In this document: positions 1 through 9,400 of the stretch, in pieces | Layout: each line of letters starts with the position of its first letter | Numbering within the stretch: the first letter of the stretch is position 1 | NCBI RefSeq assembly: GCF_007748035.1 | Contig: NZ_CP036278.1 | Coordinates: 6,544,793-6,608,792 of the forward strand | Reading direction: 5' to 3' | Source of the DNA: Aeoliella mucimassa | GTDB taxonomy: Bacteria > Planctomycetota > Planctomycetia > Pirellulales > Lacipirellulaceae | Length of the DNA stretch: 64,000 nucleotides | Notes under the pieces: generated by a model | What the model was told of the DNA's origin: nothing | The model's database searches: none | What the model saw: the letters and a program-made list of their open reading frames with translations, nothing else | Made by a program: the position numbers and the translations under genes

Positions 1-2
1 AC

Positions 3-818
3 GATGCGTTGCACGCGTTCCGCACTGCTCACCGCTTGCGGAGCGACGCCCAACCGATGCCCGATTTGGCGAAGGAAGACGACTGGCTCGAGATGCCGTT
101 CTGGGTGTGGTCGGCCGACGACCCGGTGCGCCGCGCGTTGTTTGTCCGCCAGCTCGATGGGCAGCTGGAACTCACCAACCGCGCGGGCTGGAACCTGACC
201 GCACGCTGCGACATGGCAAGTCAGCTAAGCGAGCAGCTTGCCGAGTTAGGTGCAGCCGGCATCAAACTACGCACCCGGGCGCTGACGACCACGCTGTTCG
301 CGCGGCTCGTGCTAGGCGACGTGTTCCTGCATGGCATCGGTGGCGCGAAGTACGACGAAGTCGCCGACGACCTGGTGCATCGCTTGTGGGGCATCGTTCC
401 GCCGGCTTATGTCGCGCTGTCGGCCACCATGCATCTACCGATTGAGCATCGCTCGGTGAGTTCCGGCGACCTTCAACGCGTCGCCCATTACCTTCGCGAT
501 TGGCAATGGCATCCCGAAAACTGGCTCGATAGCGAATCGGACTCGGTGGTCGAGCAGGCGCTGAGCCACAAGCGACATTGGCTCGCGTTGCCCAAGACCG
601 AGCAGAATGCGGCCGAGCGTCATCAGGCGATTCACGAGGCCAATGCCGCGCTCCGCCAGGCAACCGACGAGGTCCGCCAACGGTTGGAACGCGAGCAGGC
701 CGAACTCGAAGAGCAATATCGAGCCAGTCAGGTGCTCGAATCGCGGGAATACTCTTTCTGTTTGTTCCCGGCCGATGATCTTCGCGAGCGAATGACGCAG
801 CTCGTGCAGCAGGCGTAG
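3..818 (+). CDS. Unassigned conserved-looking protein, C-terminal part (5' end outside window)
   Basis: The reading frame is open from the first bases of the window to a TAG at 816-818, so only the C-terminal ~271 residues are present and the true start lies upstream. There is no domain I can name. The segment FLHGIGGAKYDEVADD around residue 110 looks like a conserved family motif, followed by a VPPAYVALSAT stretch and, near the end, a charged helix rich in Glu, Arg and Gln (about residues 195-240) that could form a coiled coil. No signal peptide or membrane segment is visible in this part. It ends about 90 bases before purE, on the same strand. A promoter-like sequence in between suggests purE need not depend on it. 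Function unknown; coding status is well supported by frame length and composition. Confidence 0.8.
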   Translation, partial: DALHAFRTAHRLRSDAQPMPDLAKEDDWLEMPFWVWSADDPVRRALFVRQLDGQLELTNRAGWNLTARCDMASQLSEQLAELGAAGIKLRTRALTTTLFARLVLGDVFLHGIGGAKYDEVADDLVHRLWGIVPPAYVALSATMHLPIEHRSVSSGDLQRVAHYLRDWQWHPENWLDSESDSVVEQALSHKRHWLALPKTEQNAAERHQAIHEANAALRQATDEVRQRLEREQAELEEQYRASQVLESREYSFCLFPADDLRERMTQLVQQA

Positions 819-841
819 ATAGCTCGCCCGCCCGCTCACTG

Positions 842-870
842 TTGACATCTTCCAGCCGCAACTCGATCAT
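842..870 (+). promoter_or_regulatory. Sigma70-type promoter candidate for purE
   Basis: A perfect -35 hexamer TTGACA lies at 842-847. It is followed, after 17 bases, by GATCAT at 865-870 (4 of 6 to TATAAT). Transcription would begin near 877, giving a leader of about 35 bases to the purE ATG at 912. This is pattern match only. Confidence 0.4.
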
Positions 871-911
871 TGCTAGAGGTATCTCTCCTTCTAGCAAAAA
901 GCGATCCGGCA

Positions 912-1403
912 ATGGCTGATAAGAATCCACTGGTAGGTGTCATCATGGGCTCGTCGAGCGACTGGGAAACCATGCGCGAAGCGGTGCACGTGCTCGAAGA
1001 GTTTGGCGTTGCCCACGAGGCCCGCGTGGTGAGTGCCCACCGCACGCCTGAGGACATGTTCGACTACGCGAAAGAGGCCGAAGCGCGAGGGCTGCAGGTG
1101 ATTATCGCCGGTGCGGGGGGAGCGGCCCACCTGCCGGGCATGGTGGCCTCGCTCACGGTGCTGCCGGTGCTCGGCGTGCCAGTGCAGAGCCGGGCGCTAA
1201 GCGGGCTCGACTCGCTGCTCTCGATCGCCCAGATGCCAGGCGGCGTGCCAGTCGGCACGTTGGCCATCGGCACCAGCGGCGCGAAGAACGCCGGCCTGCT
1301 GGCGGTACGCATCCTCGGCAACACCGACGAAGCTCTCCGACGCAAACTACACAACTACCGCGAAGCCCAGGCCGAATCGGTGCGGGCGAAGGGACTGGGG
1401 TAG
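912..1403 (+). CDS. purE: N5-carboxyaminoimidazole ribonucleotide mutase (class I PurE)
   Basis: PurE moves the carboxyl group of N5-CAIR to make CAIR in cytosolic de novo purine synthesis. The 163-residue length fits the class I bacterial enzyme. The phosphate-binding GSSSDW loop is at residues 13-18, the catalytic-histidine motif SAHRTP at 41-46, and the glycine-rich [12 protein letters not shown] loop at 67-78. I start at the ATG at 912 because the family begins with a short lead into [11 protein letters not shown]; an in-frame upstream TTG at 870 would add 14 unrelated residues. A TTGACA promoter-like site lies just upstream. The partner purK is not in the window: the next gene is convergent and unrelated. 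Identification is very secure. Confidence 0.97.
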   Translation: MADKNPLVGVIMGSSSDWETMREAVHVLEEFGVAHEARVVSAHRTPEDMFDYAKEAEARGLQVIIAGAGGAAHLPGMVASLTVLPVLGVPVQSRALSGLDSLLSIAQMPGGVPVGTLAIGTSGAKNAGLLAVRILGNTDEALRRKLHNYREAQAESVRAKGLG

Positions 1404-1517
1404 GACGATGAATCGATCGGGGGAAAGAGCAATGGGATGGCTAAGCGGGAAGCGGTGGTGGTTCGCAGCGACGACTTAGCGATTCGCTTGCCGCTGCTGC
1501 AGCAGCAGCCGTCGCCG

Positions 1518-2066
1518 TTAGGCTCCCGGCCATAGGCCGGCGAAGATGCCCGCGGTTACCAGGGCGTAAACGACTCCGTCGACCATCTCGAGCACGTATT
1601 TGCGGGGAAACCAGAAGACAAACGGCAGCGGGCTGAACGCATGGCATAGCACGCCGACGGTGAAGACCAGCCGAAACACATCGATGCGACTCGCACCAGG
1701 GGCGAAGGCGATCGACGCGACGTAGCCGGTGAGGATGGCCACGACCAGAAAATAGGTAAGCGTCGACGCAATGGCTTTGCCCATGTGCGGCGGCCGCTTC
1801 CATAGCACCAGCATGCCGGTGCAGCGGGTGCGGAGTTTCTCCTTGAACTCCGGCGTGCCCATCTCCTTCATGTCGTCGCAGTAGGGAAACAAGTACTGCT
1901 GCGGCGATACCTGTTTGGCGTCGACAAAGTCGAGCAGGTCGTCTTCCACCGGTAGCTTGTTCCATTCCGGATCGTGATGCTTCAGCGCGGTCCAAGCAAT
2001 CGTGCTGGCGATGTGCGTCGCGACGCCCGTCAGTACGATCGGCAGCCAGAGATCAAGCAGATTCAT
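1518..2066 (-). CDS. Small multi-pass membrane protein, unassigned
   Basis: The 182-residue protein begins with a hydrophobic segment (LWLPIVLTGVATHIAS, about residues 6-25). A soluble stretch of about 65 residues follows. Two or three more membrane segments come after residue ~95 (YFLVVAILTGYVASIAFA; LVFTVGVLCHAFSPLPFVFWF; VVYALVTAGIFAGL). This pattern predicts an inner-membrane protein with at least three to four helices. It lies about 53 bases downstream of the DAACS symporter on the same strand, so the two may be co-transcribed. I do not recognise the family and assign no function. The ATG at 2066 is the natural start because it leads directly into the first hydrophobic segment. An overlapping frame on the same strand is a shadow without protein-like features. 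Confidence 0.8.
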   Translation of the reverse strand: MNLLDLWLPIVLTGVATHIASTIAWTALKHHDPEWNKLPVEDDLLDFVDAKQVSPQQYLFPYCDDMKEMGTPEFKEKLRTRCTGMLVLWKRPPHMGKAIASTLTYFLVVAILTGYVASIAFAPGASRIDVFRLVFTVGVLCHAFSPLPFVFWFPRKYVLEMVDGVVYALVTAGIFAGLWPGA

Positions 2067-2119
2067 GGGAAAGGCTCCGCAGAAAGGGATGCAAACGAGT
2101 GAGGGGAACGTCGCAGTCG

Positions 2120-3592
2120 CTAATCTTTGGGGGTCTCGCTATCCGTGGTCTCGCTGGTTTCGCTGGGGGGAGTGGGCTCGGTGGTGTCGGTGGGAGTCTC
2201 GGGGGAGTCGCCTTTGTGATGGTAGTAGTCGTCCCATTCCTCCGGATGTGGCTCGCCGAGCATGCCAACGCTCTTGGCGACCAGCATCGAGACGGTCGCA
2301 TCGCTGGTAACGTTAACCACGGTTCGCATCATGTCGAGCAACCGATCGAGAGCCAGAATCAGCGCCACGGCGGGAACCAGGTCGAGGTTGTTTTCGGTAG
2401 GAATCTGACCCAGCACGACCACCAGCATCACGACCCCAGCGCTCGGCACCGCGGCGGTACCAATAGAGGCCAAAATGCATGTGAGCGCGATGCCAATAAC
2501 CGTGGAAACCGACAGCGTGACGTCGAACGCCTGGCAAATGAACACCGCTGCCACGCCCTGGTACAGGCTGGTGCCATCCATGTTGACGGTCGCGCCGATC
2601 GGGAGCACGAAGCTCGCGACCTCTTCGTCGACTCCCAGGTGCTCTTCCACGCGTTCCATGGTCACTGGCAACGTGGCCGCGCTACTGCTGGTGCTGAAGG
2701 CGAGGAACTGAGCAGGCGACAAACCGCGGAAGAACCAGGCGTAGCCTCGGCGGAGAAAAATCAACACCAACGCTGGGTAGAACACGAATACCATGATCGC
2801 CAGCCCTGAAGAAACACACACGAAGTAGACGAGCAACGCCCAGAACACACTCATCGAAGGGGTCTGCACCACCATCGAGGCCATCAGCGCAAACACACCG
2901 ACTGGCGCGGCCAGCATAATCAGGTCGATCAGTTTCAGCACGATCTCGTTGAGGCTATCGAAAAAGTCTTTGACCGGCTTCGATTGCTCCGGCGGAACCA
3001 GCAGCAGGCCGACTCCAAAGAACAGCGCGAACGTGATCACCTGCAGCATGTTGCGATTATTGGCGGCCGCTTCCGTAAGATTCTCGGGCACCAAGTCCAC
3101 CAGAGGCTGCAGCGGCCCTCGGGACTTCTGCTTGTTGGCTTCTTCAATTTTGCCCGAGGCATCGTCGGCGTAAGCGGCAATCAGTGTATCGCGGCCATCG
3201 GGATTGATGTACTTGCCTGGCTTGACGATCAGCGCGATGCCGAGTCCCAGGAACACGGCTACCGAAGTCGTAATCAGATAGAGTCCGATCGTCCGCCCCC
3301 CCAGCGAAGAAAGGCGACTCAGGTCTTTCAGGTCGGTCACCCCTTTGATGAGCGAGGCAATGATTAACGGCACCGCGATCAATTTCAGCGCGTTGATGAA
3401 GATATCGCCGAACGGTTTCACCCAGGCGACGACGAACTCGGCCCCGGTGTTGATCCGGTCGCCTTTGGGAGTGAGTATCAACTCGCCAAGCTCATCCACT
3501 TTGTCGGAACCCAACCACAAAGCAATTAACCCAGCAAAGATGCCGAGGGCCATGCCAATAAGAATCTTCCAGTGTAGCGCCAGCTTGGTCAT
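2120..3592 (-). CDS. Dicarboxylate/amino acid:cation symporter (DAACS family)
   Basis: This 490-residue inner-membrane transporter belongs to the glutamate/dicarboxylate symporter fold (GltP/DctA relatives), which couples import of acidic amino acids or C4-dicarboxylates to Na+ or H+. The sequence shows an N-terminal hydrophobic helix from residue ~7, many further membrane helices, the serine-rich re-entrant loop (FSTSSSAATLP, about residue 300) and the NMDGTSLYQGVAA motif that binds substrate and cation in this family. A roughly 60-residue loop between helices (PGKYINPDGRD to LVDLVPENL) is also typical. The C-terminal ~45 residues are a Thr/Glu/Pro/Ser-rich tail after the last conserved region, longer than in most homologues. 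Substrate cannot be decided from sequence. The small membrane protein downstream may share its transcript. Confidence 0.95.
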   Translation of the reverse strand: MTKLALHWKILIGMALGIFAGLIALWLGSDKVDELGELILTPKGDRINTGAEFVVAWVKPFGDIFINALKLIAVPLIIASLIKGVTDLKDLSRLSSLGGRTIGLYLITTSVAVFLGLGIALIVKPGKYINPDGRDTLIAAYADDASGKIEEANKQKSRGPLQPLVDLVPENLTEAAANNRNMLQVITFALFFGVGLLLVPPEQSKPVKDFFDSLNEIVLKLIDLIMLAAPVGVFALMASMVVQTPSMSVFWALLVYFVCVSSGLAIMVFVFYPALVLIFLRRGYAWFFRGLSPAQFLAFSTSSSAATLPVTMERVEEHLGVDEEVASFVLPIGATVNMDGTSLYQGVAAVFICQAFDVTLSVSTVIGIALTCILASIGTAAVPSAGVVMLVVVLGQIPTENNLDLVPAVALILALDRLLDMMRTVVNVTSDATVSMLVAKSVGMLGEPHPEEWDDYYHHKGDSPETPTDTTEPTPPSETSETTDSETPKD

Positions 3593-3896
3593 GCGGTTCC
3601 TTCTTGCTTGCTAAAAGCTCGTCGAGGGGAGGGGTTGGCTTGGGTGGTGGGTGTTCGGCACGCGGGGTAGTTCGTCGGAAGTCCCCAATCCTAGGCATCC
3701 AAGGCTACAGAACAACAGTAGTTTGGGAAGGACCGTCCCAGTTTATCGCATATTTTGCGCAGCTTGCAAAAATTACTCAAACATCCTGAATTGCGCACCC
3801 GATGTTAATTTGCGTAGACACGGCAATATGTGCCGCCGTGAACCTGCCAGCATCGCAAGCAACTTGCACCCTAAGTAATGGAGTCAGATAGGTACC
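3593..3896. other. Intergenic region between divergent genes, no gene seen
   Basis: About 300 bases separate the start of the DAACS symporter (minus strand) from the start of the GAF protein (plus strand), so it must hold both promoters. I find no convincing -35/-10 pair, RNA gene or repeat here. The short frames inside it lack protein-like features. Confidence 0.6.
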
Positions 3897-5270
3897 ATGG
3901 AACCGGGAACCCACCAGCATTCGTTGCCACCAACTACGGTGTTCGCCGGCGTGGTGCCCCGCGTCCGTCCGCCGCAAGTCGCCACCTCCCCCACGGCGGC
4001 TAGTCAACAGGCAACCGCCGACGCCCGTCGGCAAGCACTGAACCAGCGCCTGACTGCAGTCCTGCAGGGCCTGGTGCAGGGATTTGCCTGCGACGCGGCA
4101 ACGTTCTACGAACTGAACTCCAGCACGACGGAATTGCTGCTCCGCACTGAATATCACGCGGCCGAAACCGAGTCGGCCCCCGCGCGACGACCGCTGGCCA
4201 CCGCACGAGCCGACGTGGCCGCACTCGCCGGAAGCGCGATTGTACTGGAAGACGACCTCGATGTCGCAGGTTGGCCGGTACCGATTTGGTGTGGTGCGGC
4301 CGTGTGCTTGCCGGTATCGAGCGACGAAACCATCCATGGCACGCTGTGGTTATACAGCAACGAGCCACGGGCATTTGCCGATGCCGAATTGCAACTAGCC
4401 GAAGTGGTAGCTGGCAGGTTGGCTGTGGAGTTGGAACTACATCGTTGGCGAACAGCAGGGAGTGCGGCAATCGATCCGGTCGCACCTTCCGAAACGCTCG
4501 CCAGCGAAAAACCAACGCCAAAGCCACCAGCAGAGCCACCAGCAGAGCCGGCTAAGGCTCCGCAGGCTCCGAAAGCCGCTGAGCAAAAGCCGACTTCCAA
4601 CATCGTGATGCCAAGGCTGGTGCGCCCGAACCTGGTCACTCAAAGCCAGGATTGGGAACTTGCCGGCATCAACTGCAACACTGATCTGGGTTCGTTCTAC
4701 GACTGGCAAACGCTGGCCGACGGACGAACGTTGGTCACCAGTGGAGCCATCGGGCAATGCGACCACGAGTCGTGGCTCGAAGCGGCTCGCATCGCGTTGC
4801 GGGCGCATGCCATGCAGTCGTTGGATGCTGGAGAGCTACTAACGAATGCCAACCAAACGTTGTGGTTGGCATCGCCCGGCGGCGAGGGACTCGCTGTGGC
4901 CGTGGCGTTGTTAGATGGCGACGGGGCACACGTTTCGGTAGCGGCGGCGGGCGAAGCAGGTATCGCGCGATGGAGAGCGGCCACCTGCGATTGGACACCC
5001 GCAAATTGCCCGCCGCTGGGATGGTCGGAACGCACGATCTACACACCGAAGAGCGCCGAGTTGGTGGTTCGCGAACGATTGATCCTGGCGACGGCTTCCG
5101 ATAAGTTTCCCGCGCCTAACGCACTGATGCGTTTGGCCGACAAACTCCGGCACAACTCCCCCGCGGATCTACGTACGCTTCCCGGCAAGCGGGCGCTGCG
5201 GTTGTTCAGCGAAGCAGCTGGCACCATCGGTTTGCAGACCGCGAGCTTGGCGCTGGTTCGGCGTCGTTAA
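3897..5270 (+). CDS. GAF domain plus degenerate SpoIIE-type phosphatase domain protein
   Basis: The 457-residue cytosolic protein has a GAF-like sensor domain (about residues 45-185). A Pro/Ala/Lys/Glu-rich linker follows (about 200-240). The C-terminal domain (about 250-455) follows the outline of SpoIIE/RsbU PP2C-type serine phosphatases. The outline is seen in DLGSFYDWQTLADGRTLV, where active enzymes have GGDFYD followed by a strand, and in VAVALLDGDGAHVSVAAAGEAG, where active enzymes have a strand and an AGHP-like turn. The acidic metal-binding residues expected at the first two motifs are absent: GSFYD replaces GGD-YD, and GAIGQC replaces GD-SGHG. I therefore infer a catalytically inactive phosphatase-fold domain acting as a binding module, perhaps in a partner-switching circuit. 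No kinase or anti-sigma gene is adjacent. The ATG at 3897 gives a sensible N-terminus, although no strong ribosome site is visible. Confidence 0.75.
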   Translation: MEPGTHQHSLPPTTVFAGVVPRVRPPQVATSPTAASQQATADARRQALNQRLTAVLQGLVQGFACDAATFYELNSSTTELLLRTEYHAAETESAPARRPLATARADVAALAGSAIVLEDDLDVAGWPVPIWCGAAVCLPVSSDETIHGTLWLYSNEPRAFADAELQLAEVVAGRLAVELELHRWRTAGSAAIDPVAPSETLASEKPTPKPPAEPPAEPAKAPQAPKAAEQKPTSNIVMPRLVRPNLVTQSQDWELAGINCNTDLGSFYDWQTLADGRTLVTSGAIGQCDHESWLEAARIALRAHAMQSLDAGELLTNANQTLWLASPGGEGLAVAVALLDGDGAHVSVAAAGEAGIARWRAATCDWTPANCPPLGWSERTIYTPKSAELVVRERLILATASDKFPAPNALMRLADKLRHNSPADLRTLPGKRALRLFSEAAGTIGLQTASLALVRRR

Positions 5271-5285
5271 TCGACTCGGGGTCGC

Positions 5286-6353
5286 TTACTCCGCGACCTC
5301 GAGCGAATGGTACGCGTTGGCCAAGGCCCCGATCACCGGGGCAGCATCGCCGCAGGCCGAGAACACAAAGTGCTCGAGGTTGCGGAAGCCATCCAAAGCG
5401 TGCTCGCGGTACGACTCTTCGGCCAATCGGAGGTAACGGCTGCGGACTTCGGGAGCGAGGTCGCATACGCCGCCGCCGATGACGATCATGTCGTAGTCGC
5501 CGAGGTAATTGATATCGAGCAAGGCGATGCCGAGCGCGCGGGCTTGGTCGTCGAACAATTGTTGGGCCAGCGTGTCCCCAGCAGCGGCTAGTTCTCGCAG
5601 TCGCTTGGCTTTGTCGCGTACCGTGCCGGGCTGGCTATTCAGCGGATGGTCGCGCCATTCTTCAAGCTCCAACCGATAGCCGAGCTGATGGGCCAAAGCG
5701 GTGAGCGACACGGCCGACTCTACGGTCGAGAATGCATTGCCGACCTTCAGCTCGCGATCGTGCTCGTAGCGGAACGCATCGGCCGGCAGCAGCAAATGAC
5801 CTGCATGGCCAGCACGACCCTCGCGGCCGCGAACCACGCGGCCATCGCGCACCTCGCCACCTCCGAGCCCGGTGCCAACGATCACTTTGAACAGCGACTG
5901 CAGATCGGGATCGATGTCGGTACCGGCAGCCATGGCCGAGTAGGTGAGCTTGCCGCTACGAACGGAGTACTCGCCGAGCGCGGCCGCCTGACCGTCGCCG
6001 ATGTACTGCACGTCGAGGTGATAACCACGGCCATCGAGCCCGTTTTCCAGGGCCAAGCGAATGTTGAAGCGGTCCCAGTATTCGGCCTTCAGGTTGGGGG
6101 TCTTCAGCAGCACGCCGTCGAGCGTCGCCGGGCCAGGGGTCGCGATGCACACAGCCGCGATCTCGTCGCCGGTACCGCCAAGCGATTCGAGCCCTTTCAG
6201 GATCGCCTCGACCACAGCATGAATCAGCGGGCCAGGGCCGGCTGCCGAGTTCGTATCGAACTGGTCCGACACGTACAGGATCTCGCAATTTTCATTACCG
6301 ATGGCCACCGTACTGGTGGTTCCGCCAACATCGATGCCAACTAGATAGCTCAC
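5286..6353 (-). CDS. ROK family sugar kinase or regulator-type protein
   Basis: The N-terminal phosphate-binding motif GIDVGGTTSTVAIG (residues 6-19) and the later IVGTGLGGGEVRDGRVVRG segment (about residue 158) place this 355-residue cytosolic protein in the ROK family of glucokinases and related N-acetylhexosamine kinases. There is no DNA-binding N-terminal extension, so it is a kinase-type rather than repressor-type member. The usual zinc-binding CxCGxxGC signature after the GHAGH motif is missing: the sequence continues GHAGHLLLPADAFRYEHD. It therefore resembles the zinc-free subset of the family. Sugar specificity cannot be inferred. It follows the LptC/LptA-like gene on the same strand after about 110 bases, which could link it to envelope sugar metabolism, but that is inference from position only. 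Confidence 0.85.
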   Translation of the reverse strand: MSYLVGIDVGGTTSTVAIGNENCEILYVSDQFDTNSAAGPGPLIHAVVEAILKGLESLGGTGDEIAAVCIATPGPATLDGVLLKTPNLKAEYWDRFNIRLALENGLDGRGYHLDVQYIGDGQAAALGEYSVRSGKLTYSAMAAGTDIDPDLQSLFKVIVGTGLGGGEVRDGRVVRGREGRAGHAGHLLLPADAFRYEHDRELKVGNAFSTVESAVSLTALAHQLGYRLELEEWRDHPLNSQPGTVRDKAKRLRELAAAGDTLAQQLFDDQARALGIALLDINYLGDYDMIVIGGGVCDLAPEVRSRYLRLAEESYREHALDGFRNLEHFVFSACGDAAPVIGALANAYHSLEVAE

Positions 6354-6465
6354 GCCAGGCTCACAGTGAGAGAGAGAAAACTTGGATTGCCAAGCAACCA
6401 GTTTCGCGTGTCTTGGCCAGAAAGTCTAGCAGCCACGATTTCCGGCAATTTGCCGTCTTTCGGTG

Positions 6466-9400
6466 CTAGCGAATCGGTCCGATGGCCGGACGCGTCTGCG
6501 GCGTGGTGCCCCGTGGAACAGTCGCCTGCGGGGTATCTTGCTGGAATTCAATCGGGCTGCGGACGTCCTCGAGCTTGGTGTGATTGGTGCCCCGATGGTA
6601 CTCAATCGAACCAGCTGGCACCGTCACGTATTGCCCGCTCTGCGGATCGCGATGGTAGATTACCGCATCTTGCTGGCCATCGCCTTTAAGCAAGAACAGG
6701 TCCTTGTACTGGCTGTAACTGGCCGACGAGGCCTGCGCCTGGAACATGCCATTCTTCTCCGATCGGCCCTCGATCTCCACGTTGTAAAGCGCGCGAATCT
6801 CGAGCGGGCCGAGCTTCGACTCCTTGCTCATTAGTCGTCGGGCGACGGGGTCTTCGTTCACTTCCAACGTTTCGCAGGCCAGCGTAACCGTGTCGAAAGG
6901 CAACCGGTCGGGCGCGTGCAGCGGCAGCTCCTCCTGCCAGCCTTTCACCGGCCCGTACACGCTCTTCACTCGGCCATGGAACCGCACCACGCGTTGTTCG
7001 ACGTTGCCGGTGAGGCCATCAGCAAAATCAACCCGCAGGAATCGCAGCTCTTTCTTCGTGGGAGTCGTCGAGGTCGGGCGCTGCGGCGTGGTGGTATTCG
7101 CCAGATCGGCGAAGTTCATTGAGCCGTCGCTCAGACGAATCGATCGCAGCGAGCCAGGCCCGGTGCCTTGCACGTTGCCGGTGAGTCGATCGTAGGTGAG
7201 TGTTTTGAGTTGGAAGCTCTCATGCGAGTTCGGCCCGTTCTCGTCGATGCCGCGATGATCGCCGAGCACGTTGCCTTCGAGCGCGACTTGGGCGACGTCG
7301 ATCTTGCCGGCGGCCGATTCCTTGCCAAACTTCAGAGGAGCGGTGAGCAGGGCCACTGCGGTATCGGCTTGCACCCAGCCTTGCTGGCTCTCAGCCAGAA
7401 TGCGCCCAGTGGCCACGATGCGTCGCCCGGCCGCGTCGAGCTTAGTTTGCCAGGTAAGGGTCACCGGAGTGGTGGTGCCGGCCGGCTCGCCAAATGCTTC
7501 GCCATTTACGTTCATGGTGGCGACACCAGGGCCATTGATCCAGAACCGCCCGGTTTGTTGATCGGCATGGATCTGCTCGGCTGCCAACGTGAGTCCCCGG
7601 GCCGAGATGGTCGCGGTGCCAGGCGTGCCGAGTTGCGGATCGTGCCGACCGAACACGGTGATCTTGGCCTCTTGGTCGAGTTGATCGACGGTGAGCCGAG
7701 TACCGCGGACCTCGACAGGTTGTTCGTCGGGCTTGGCGGTTTGGGTTTCGCGGAACACCACGGAGCCTTCGCAACTTACCGCGGTCGGCTCGGCCGACTT
7801 GCCAGTGAGCGCCAGATCGAGCTGAATCTGATTGGCCGCCAAGTCGTACTTCGACGTTGGTTTATTGGGATCTTCCTCTCGATCGGCCGAGCTGGTCAGG
7901 CGGTTGGTCGGAGTGTTGGCCGCCGAGGCTTGCCAGGCGGCAAAGTCGCCCTGCAATTGATGCGTGGAACCGGAGAGCTTGGTGGAATCGAACACCACGT
8001 TGCCCGATGCGAGCAACCGCTCGGGAAACACCGCCAGTTTGTTGGGGCTGTTGTCGAGTTCAATCGCGGCACCCTGCTCGCCATCGGCTGGCACTTCGCG
8101 AAGGGTAAGTTCCATCCGCTGGGCGGCAATCTTACCAAGGCGATGCGCGTCGATCACCGGATAGCCCGAGAGCAACAAGATCGGCTGCTCGTTCCGCCGG
8201 GTGAGTTGTAGCGGAACTTGGGTGCCTTCGCCTTCCTTCCAAGTGATGTCGATCACGCGATCCGCGCGGGCGACGTCGGGCACAGCCCGCAACCAGCCAG
8301 GACCAGCCACTCGCAACTCGCCTAGCGGGCTGGGGGAGTCGTCGGCTGGCATCTGGTATTCGATGTAGGGAGCATGGATTTCACTGCCGCCATGTTTGAG
8401 CATCACCTCGCGGCCTTCGTCGAGCACGATTCGGCGGTCGAGCAGATGAATGAACACGCGGTTTGCTCGGGCTTCGGCTTGTTCGACCTGCGACTGCGCC
8501 CGCACCGGAAAACCCGTGGCGGTGAGCGACACCGGCTTGAACTGCCCCAACGCTTCGCGTTGCCGGCGGGCGACGTTGGGATCTTCCATCGCGATCGGCT
8601 TCCCTTCGTCGTCGACCGGCGAGAACTTGATCGATAGCTCGTCGCAGGCGATCTGGTCGTAAGCACCGACTGGCCGTAGCCGCTTGACCACCACTTTGCG
8701 ATCGAGCGTTGCGATGTAGTTGAGCAGGTCGAAGTAGAATCGGCCTTCGCAAGTCACTTCGACATTCGCCTTGAAGTGGCTCTCAGGTTGCGTGCTCGAA
8801 GTTAGCCGCACCGCCGCGCTGCCACCCGAACTGTAGACCGTCCTGTCGTCGGGATTGATCTCAGGCTGCGCGTCGTCGAACAGATCGACTTCGCCCGGAT
8901 CGAGTTCGAGCTTCACGTTCTTGAACACCTCGAGCGACTTGATGCCCACAATGCTCGGACCATGTTTGATGTGCTGATCGCGGAGCAGGCGGATCATCAT
9001 CGACCGCCCCCGCCCGATGTTCGGCCCGATGCGAGCCATCACCTCGTCTTCGGTCTGAATGCGGGTGTCGTTCATTTCGAGGTTGCTGGTCTGGATCAGC
9101 AAGTCGTCCTCGATGCCCGGCAGGTCCATGTCGCTGCGAATGGTGATCTGACCGGGAAAACGGCCATACACAATCCGCCCAGCCTTGCCTTGAGCGGGCT
9201 GAAAGTCGTCGTCGAACTGCAGATGAGCACCGCCAGGGGCTTCGAGAATTACCGTCTCGCGCGGCGCACCGGAGCCGAATTCCCATTCTTTCGGCATCAT
9301 CAAAATGGCGCACTCGTCGAGGTCGATGCTGCCGTCGTCGTGCCGACGATAGTCTTTCACGACCAGCATCAACGAGTCGATCCGCAAAACCTTGGGCGAC

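Noticed and set aside
7168..8211. Long plus-strand frame opposite the LptC/LptA-like gene
   Set aside because: It mirrors the codon pattern of the minus-strand gene and shows no domain, signal or ribosome site. Its length follows from GC-rich codons on the other strand.
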